Positions 61,210 to 64,000 of a stretch of DNA of 64,000 nt are shown here, piece after piece. This stretch comes from Mucilaginibacter mali. Its GTDB lineage: Bacteria > Bacteroidota > Bacteroidia > Sphingobacteriales > Sphingobacteriaceae. Position 1 is the stretch's first letter; each line of letters begins with the position of its first letter. The stretch spans positions 3,968,001 to 4,032,000 of the forward strand of contig NZ_CP054139.1 in assembly GCF_013283875.1 (NCBI RefSeq), read 5' to 3'. The notes under the pieces are model-generated. The model searched no databases. It was not told the DNA's origin and saw nothing but the letters and a program-made list of their open reading frames with translations. The position numbers and the translations under genes were made by a program.

Positions 61210-62088
61210 ATGGAAGAATTTGAAGCAAGCGAATCGGCTACCAAAACCAAGTCTATCTACATATCAACCGTGTTTGGCATTGCCATGGTACTGCTGATGG
61301 TAGGTTTGCTGGGCCTGATACTGGTGCACGCCAGCAACCTGTCTAAATACGTAAAAGAAAATATTGTAGTTAACATATTTGTTGACGAAAGCGCCCGCGA
61401 GGCCGACGTTTTGCAACTGCAACATCAGCTGGAAAACAACCCAATGGTGAAGCAAACGCAATACGTAAGCAAGGAACTGGCTGCCCGTAACCTGCAAAAA
61501 GACCTGGGCGAGGACTTTGTAAAGTTTCTGGGCTACAACCCGCTGTCGCAATCGGTAGATGTATACCTGAAGGCCGACTATGCCAACAATAAGGATATCA
61601 CCAAATTTAAAGACGAACTGCTGAAGAACCCGATGGTTAAGGAGGTGAAGTACCAGCAATCGTTAGTAGATAAGATGAACGCCAACCTAACCAGTATCAC
61701 TTTGGTGATATTTGCATTCGCCATCATATTTGTGGTAGTATCGGTTGGGTTGATCAACAATACCATCCGTTTGGCTATTTACTCGCAACGCTTTTTAATT
61801 AAATCGATGCAGTTGGTGGGCGCTACGCGCTCGTTCATTCGCAAGCCCTTTATTTTATACGGGATCTGGCATGGCCTGCTGGGCGCGCTGATAGCCATTA
61901 TTATACTGATGGGCACCCTTTACACCGCCAACAAAACCCTGCCCGAACTGGTAGTACTGCAAAGCTATGCCGAGTTTGGCCTGGTATTTTTAGTGGTAAT
62001 AGGCCTGGGCATATTTATATCGGGCTTTAGCACTTACCTTGCGGTGAGCAAATTTTTACGATCAAAAACAATTAGTTTATACAGATAA
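61210..62088 (+). CDS. ftsX: Cell division protein FtsX
   Basis: 292 aa, four membrane helices: about 22-42, then about 165-185, 215-235 and 255-280. The large loop between helices 1 and 2 (VVNIFVDESAREADVLQLQHQLE ... KELAARNLQKDLGEDFVKFLG) is the periplasmic or extracellular part. The last cytoplasmic loop is KSMQLVGATRSFIRKPF. Works with FtsE to control peptidoglycan hydrolases at the septum; ftsE is not adjacent. Followed by a DUF3098 gene and uppP. Confidence 0.95.
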   Translation: MEEFEASESATKTKSIYISTVFGIAMVLLMVGLLGLILVHASNLSKYVKENIVVNIFVDESAREADVLQLQHQLENNPMVKQTQYVSKELAARNLQKDLGEDFVKFLGYNPLSQSVDVYLKADYANNKDITKFKDELLKNPMVKEVKYQQSLVDKMNANLTSITLVIFAFAIIFVVVSVGLINNTIRLAIYSQRFLIKSMQLVGATRSFIRKPFILYGIWHGLLGALIAIIILMGTLYTANKTLPELVVLQSYAEFGLVFLVVIGLGIFISGFSTYLAVSKFLRSKTISLYR

Positions 62089-62096
62089 TCAATCTC

Positions 62097-62357
62097 ATGG
62101 CACAAAAATTCACTAAGCCGACCCCTGCGGCCACTAAAGCAGCAGCCGAAAACGAACCTGTTAACCTGCTTTACGATAAAAGCAACTACACCATTCTGGC
62201 CGTTAGCGTAGCTATTGTTGCCCTTGGCTTTGTAATTATGAGCGGTAATACCGATATCTACAGCACCGCCAAGATCGTTATTGCGCCAATAGTGGTGCTG
62301 GCTGGTTTTGGCCTGGGCTTTTATGCGATCCTTAAAAAACCTGCAACCAAAGCTTAA
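62097..62357 (+). CDS. DUF3098 membrane protein
   Basis: 86 aa. A charged N-terminus, then two membrane helices: YTILAVSVAIVALGFVIMSG and IVIAPIVVLAGFGLGFYAIL. This family is a regular neighbour of ftsX and uppP in Bacteroidota, and probably serves cell envelope or division. Exact role unknown. 8 bases after ftsX. Confidence 0.85.
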   Translation: MAQKFTKPTPAATKAAAENEPVNLLYDKSNYTILAVSVAIVALGFVIMSGNTDIYSTAKIVIAPIVVLAGFGLGFYAILKKPATKA

Positions 62358-62366
62358 TATCACCCC

Positions 62367-63161
62367 ATGAACATTTTTCATGCCATCATCCTCGCAATTA
62401 TTGAGGGGCTGACCGAGTTTCTGCCGGTATCGTCAACCGGGCACATGGTTATTGCCAGCGCCCTGATGGGTATTGGCAAAGAGGAGTTTGTTAAACTGTT
62501 TGAAGTGGTGATACAATTGGGCGCTATCCTTTCGGTAGTGATATTATACTTTAAGCGCTTTTTCCAAACCGTTGGCTTTTACTTTAAGCTGGTGGTGGGT
62601 GTATTGCCGGCCGTAGTGGTTGGCGTGCTGTTTAAAAAGAAGATAGATATGTTACTGGAGAACCCGCTGGTGGTAGCTTTTTCGTTGCTGATTGGCGGTG
62701 TGATCCTGCTGTTTGTTGACGACTGGTTTAAAAAATCGTCGGTTAAGGAAGAAAAGGAGATCAGCTATCTTACTGCTTTAAAGGTGGGCATTTTCCAGTG
62801 TTTGGCCGTGGTGCCGGGGGTATCACGTTCGGCCGCTACCATTGTTGGCGGTATGAGCCAAAAGCTAAGCCGCACCGCCGCCGCCGAGTTCTCGTTCTTT
62901 TTAGCCGTGCCCACCATGTTTGGCGCCACGCTGAAGGAATTGTACGACTTCCACAAAACTCACGAGCAAATGTTTACCGGCGATGAAGTAAAAATGCTGA
63001 TCATTGGTAACGTGATAGCCTTTGTGGTAGCCATGCTGGCCATCCGCACGTTCATCACCTTTTTAGAGAAGAAAGGCTTCCGCTTGTTCGGTATCTACCG
63101 TATAGTTGTAGGCTTACTGATCATTGGGTTGTACTATGCCGGGTATTCGTTTAATTTTTAG
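62367..63161 (+). CDS. uppP: Undecaprenyl-diphosphatase UppP (BacA)
   Basis: 264 aa, about 8 membrane helices. EGLTEFLPVSSTGHMVIA is motif 1 with its Glu pair; PGVSRSAATIVGG is motif 2 with the catalytic Arg and Ser. Recycles the lipid carrier for peptidoglycan and other glycans. Ends the ftsX-DUF3098-uppP operon, which the IS element follows at 20 bases. Confidence 0.97.
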   Translation: MNIFHAIILAIIEGLTEFLPVSSTGHMVIASALMGIGKEEFVKLFEVVIQLGAILSVVILYFKRFFQTVGFYFKLVVGVLPAVVVGVLFKKKIDMLLENPLVVAFSLLIGGVILLFVDDWFKKSSVKEEKEISYLTALKVGIFQCLAVVPGVSRSAATIVGGMSQKLSRTAAAEFSFFLAVPTMFGATLKELYDFHKTHEQMFTGDEVKMLIIGNVIAFVVAMLAIRTFITFLEKKGFRLFGIYRIVVGLLIIGLYYAGYSFNF

Positions 63162-63179
63162 TAAGTAAAAGATATTAGA

Positions 63180-63209
63180 AGAGGCTGTCTCAAAAGCGAG
63201 GCAGCCTCT
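63180..63209 (+). terminator. Hairpin at the left end of the IS element, also after uppP
   Basis: AGAGGCTGTCTC ... GAGGCAGCCTCT with AAAAGC in the loop, followed by TTTGTTTTT. The word GAGGCTGTCTCAAAA is the usual end of IS1182-type elements, so this hairpin may be the IS end rather than the native uppP terminator. Confidence 0.6.
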
Positions 63210-64000
63210 TTGTTTTTGAGCGTAATTTTCAGTAACTTAAAGGCATGGGAGGAAAAGTAGTCTTTAAGGAATATGATCCTGACCAGTTAACCTTTTTACC
63301 GTATAAACTGGAGGAACTGGTACCGCAGGGTCATCCGGTACGTATTGTATCGAAGGTGGTCGATCAGGTAGATGTTAAACCGATTAACCGCAAGTATAAA
63401 GGCGGCGGGGCATCCAGCTTTCATCCGCGGCTGATGCTCAAGCTGCTGATCTACGGTTATCTGACCAACACGTATTCTTCACGGAAGTTGGAAGACCAGG
63501 CCGCGCAGAATGTACATTTCATGTGGCTTTTAGGCATGAAAAAGCCTGATCACAATACCATCAACCGTTTCCGGAGCGAGAAGCTGTCGGGTGTTTTAAA
63601 GGAGATCTTCTCACAGATCGTATTGTTATTACAGCAGGAAGGTATCGTCTCGCTGAAAGAAGCTGTTTTTACCGATGGTACCAAGATCGAATCGGTAGCG
63701 AACAAGTACACTTTTGTATGGGGCAAAAGCATTAAGAACAGCAAGGAGAAGATGAAAGCCCAATTGGATGAACTGTGGAGTTATGCGCAAACCATCGCTG
63801 CCGAAGAACTTAAAGACACCGCACCGCTGGAATACAGCGAGATCAACCCGGAAAAAGTAAAAGAAACGATCTCAAAGATCAACGCCGCCCTGGACGATAA
63901 GGAAGATGTCGATAAGAAAGTAAGGCAGAAGCTGAACTATGCCAAAAAGCACTGGCCGGAGAACCTGGCCCGGTATGACGAGCAGGAAAAGCTGTTAGGC
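63181..64000 (+). mobile_element. IS1182-type insertion sequence, left part, cut by the window
   Basis: Begins at the GAGGCTGTCTCAAAAGCGAG terminal word and holds the transposase gene from 63245 to the window edge. The right end is not in view, so length and target duplication cannot be given. It inserted 20 bases after the uppP stop and seems harmless to that gene. Confidence 0.75.
63245..64000 (+). CDS. IS1182 family transposase, partial (252 codons seen)
   Basis: Starts MGGKVVFKEYDPDQLTFLPY; KLEELVPQGHPVRIVSKVVD and YKGGGASSFHPRLMLKLLIYGYL are the usual N-terminal part, and SLKEAVFTDGTKIESVANKYTFVWGK holds the first catalytic Asp of the DDE core. The frame is open to the last base. No stop or frameshift, so it may be active. 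Confidence 0.9.
   Translation, partial: MGGKVVFKEYDPDQLTFLPYKLEELVPQGHPVRIVSKVVDQVDVKPINRKYKGGGASSFHPRLMLKLLIYGYLTNTYSSRKLEDQAAQNVHFMWLLGMKKPDHNTINRFRSEKLSGVLKEIFSQIVLLLQQEGIVSLKEAVFTDGTKIESVANKYTFVWGKSIKNSKEKMKAQLDELWSYAQTIAAEELKDTAPLEYSEINPEKVKETISKINAALDDKEDVDKKVRQKLNYAKKHWPENLARYDEQEKLLG

Overview
The window looks like the chromosome of a Sphingobacteriaceae-type member of the Bacteroidota, most like Mucilaginibacter or Pedobacter. The reasons are promoter boxes of the TAnnTTTG type, almost no Shine-Dalgarno sequences, zinc-free L36 and S14, the Bacteroidota order of the ribosomal genes (secY-map-infA-rpmJ), TonB/OmpA/MG2-type envelope proteins, and many palindromic intergenic repeats. 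No rRNA, tRNA or CRISPR array was seen. The genus is inferred from style, not from a search.

Layout. (1) 0.4-5.2 kb: dnaK, a small secreted Ig-like protein inside an 873-bp duplicated segment, an acetyltransferase and a secreted hypothetical protein. (2) 5.2-20.8 kb, minus strand: a continuous S10-spc-alpha block of 29 genes from rplC to rplQ, with a good promoter upstream of rplC; rpsJ and the str genes are not next to it. (3) 20.9-23.8 kb: an L,D-transpeptidase-like protein, a TonB-C protein and a rhomboid protease. (4) 23.8-29.5 kb, minus strand: typA, then a small glycan cluster (flippase, two methyltransferases, glycosyltransferase). (5) 29.6-36.8 kb: a cluster of two alpha/beta hydrolases, an ATP-grasp ligase, a GCS2-type carboxylate-amine ligase, a class I glutamine amidotransferase and a second ATP-grasp-like protein. 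This looks like a pathway for an unknown amide or peptide-like metabolite and is the best candidate for an undescribed system. A low-GC GIY-YIG ORF sits inside it. (6) 37.6-41.2 kb: a 49-aa Cys-rich membrane protein and a 1120-aa GH18-deacetylase-GT2 fusion. (7) 41.4-49.8 kb: mixed accessory genes (TlpA-like, NTF2-like, MFS exporter, orphan DUF6364-like antitoxin, AraC regulator, SDR, PQQ-type sugar dehydrogenase, OmpA). (8) 50.1-58.1 kb: recA, the second copy of the 873-bp segment, and two tandem MG2/plug-like giant envelope proteins. (9) 58.5-63.2 kb: pyrR-pyrB, a zeta-like toxin-antitoxin pair, then ftsX-DUF3098-uppP. (10) From 63.2 kb: the left part of an IS1182-type insertion sequence cut by the window edge.

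Two large-scale features stand out. The 873-bp segments at 2.7 kb and 51.4 kb are almost identical and lie in opposite orientation, so they bracket 47.8 kb, including the whole ribosomal block and recA, that recombination could invert. The intergenic spaces also carry several families of dispersed palindromes, some nested in others, and at least five ribosomal-operon spacers hold hairpins whose arms are built from different simple words.

The coding calls for core genes are firm. Functions for the amidoligase cluster, the MG2-like proteins and the toxin-antitoxin pair are inferred from motifs and context only.
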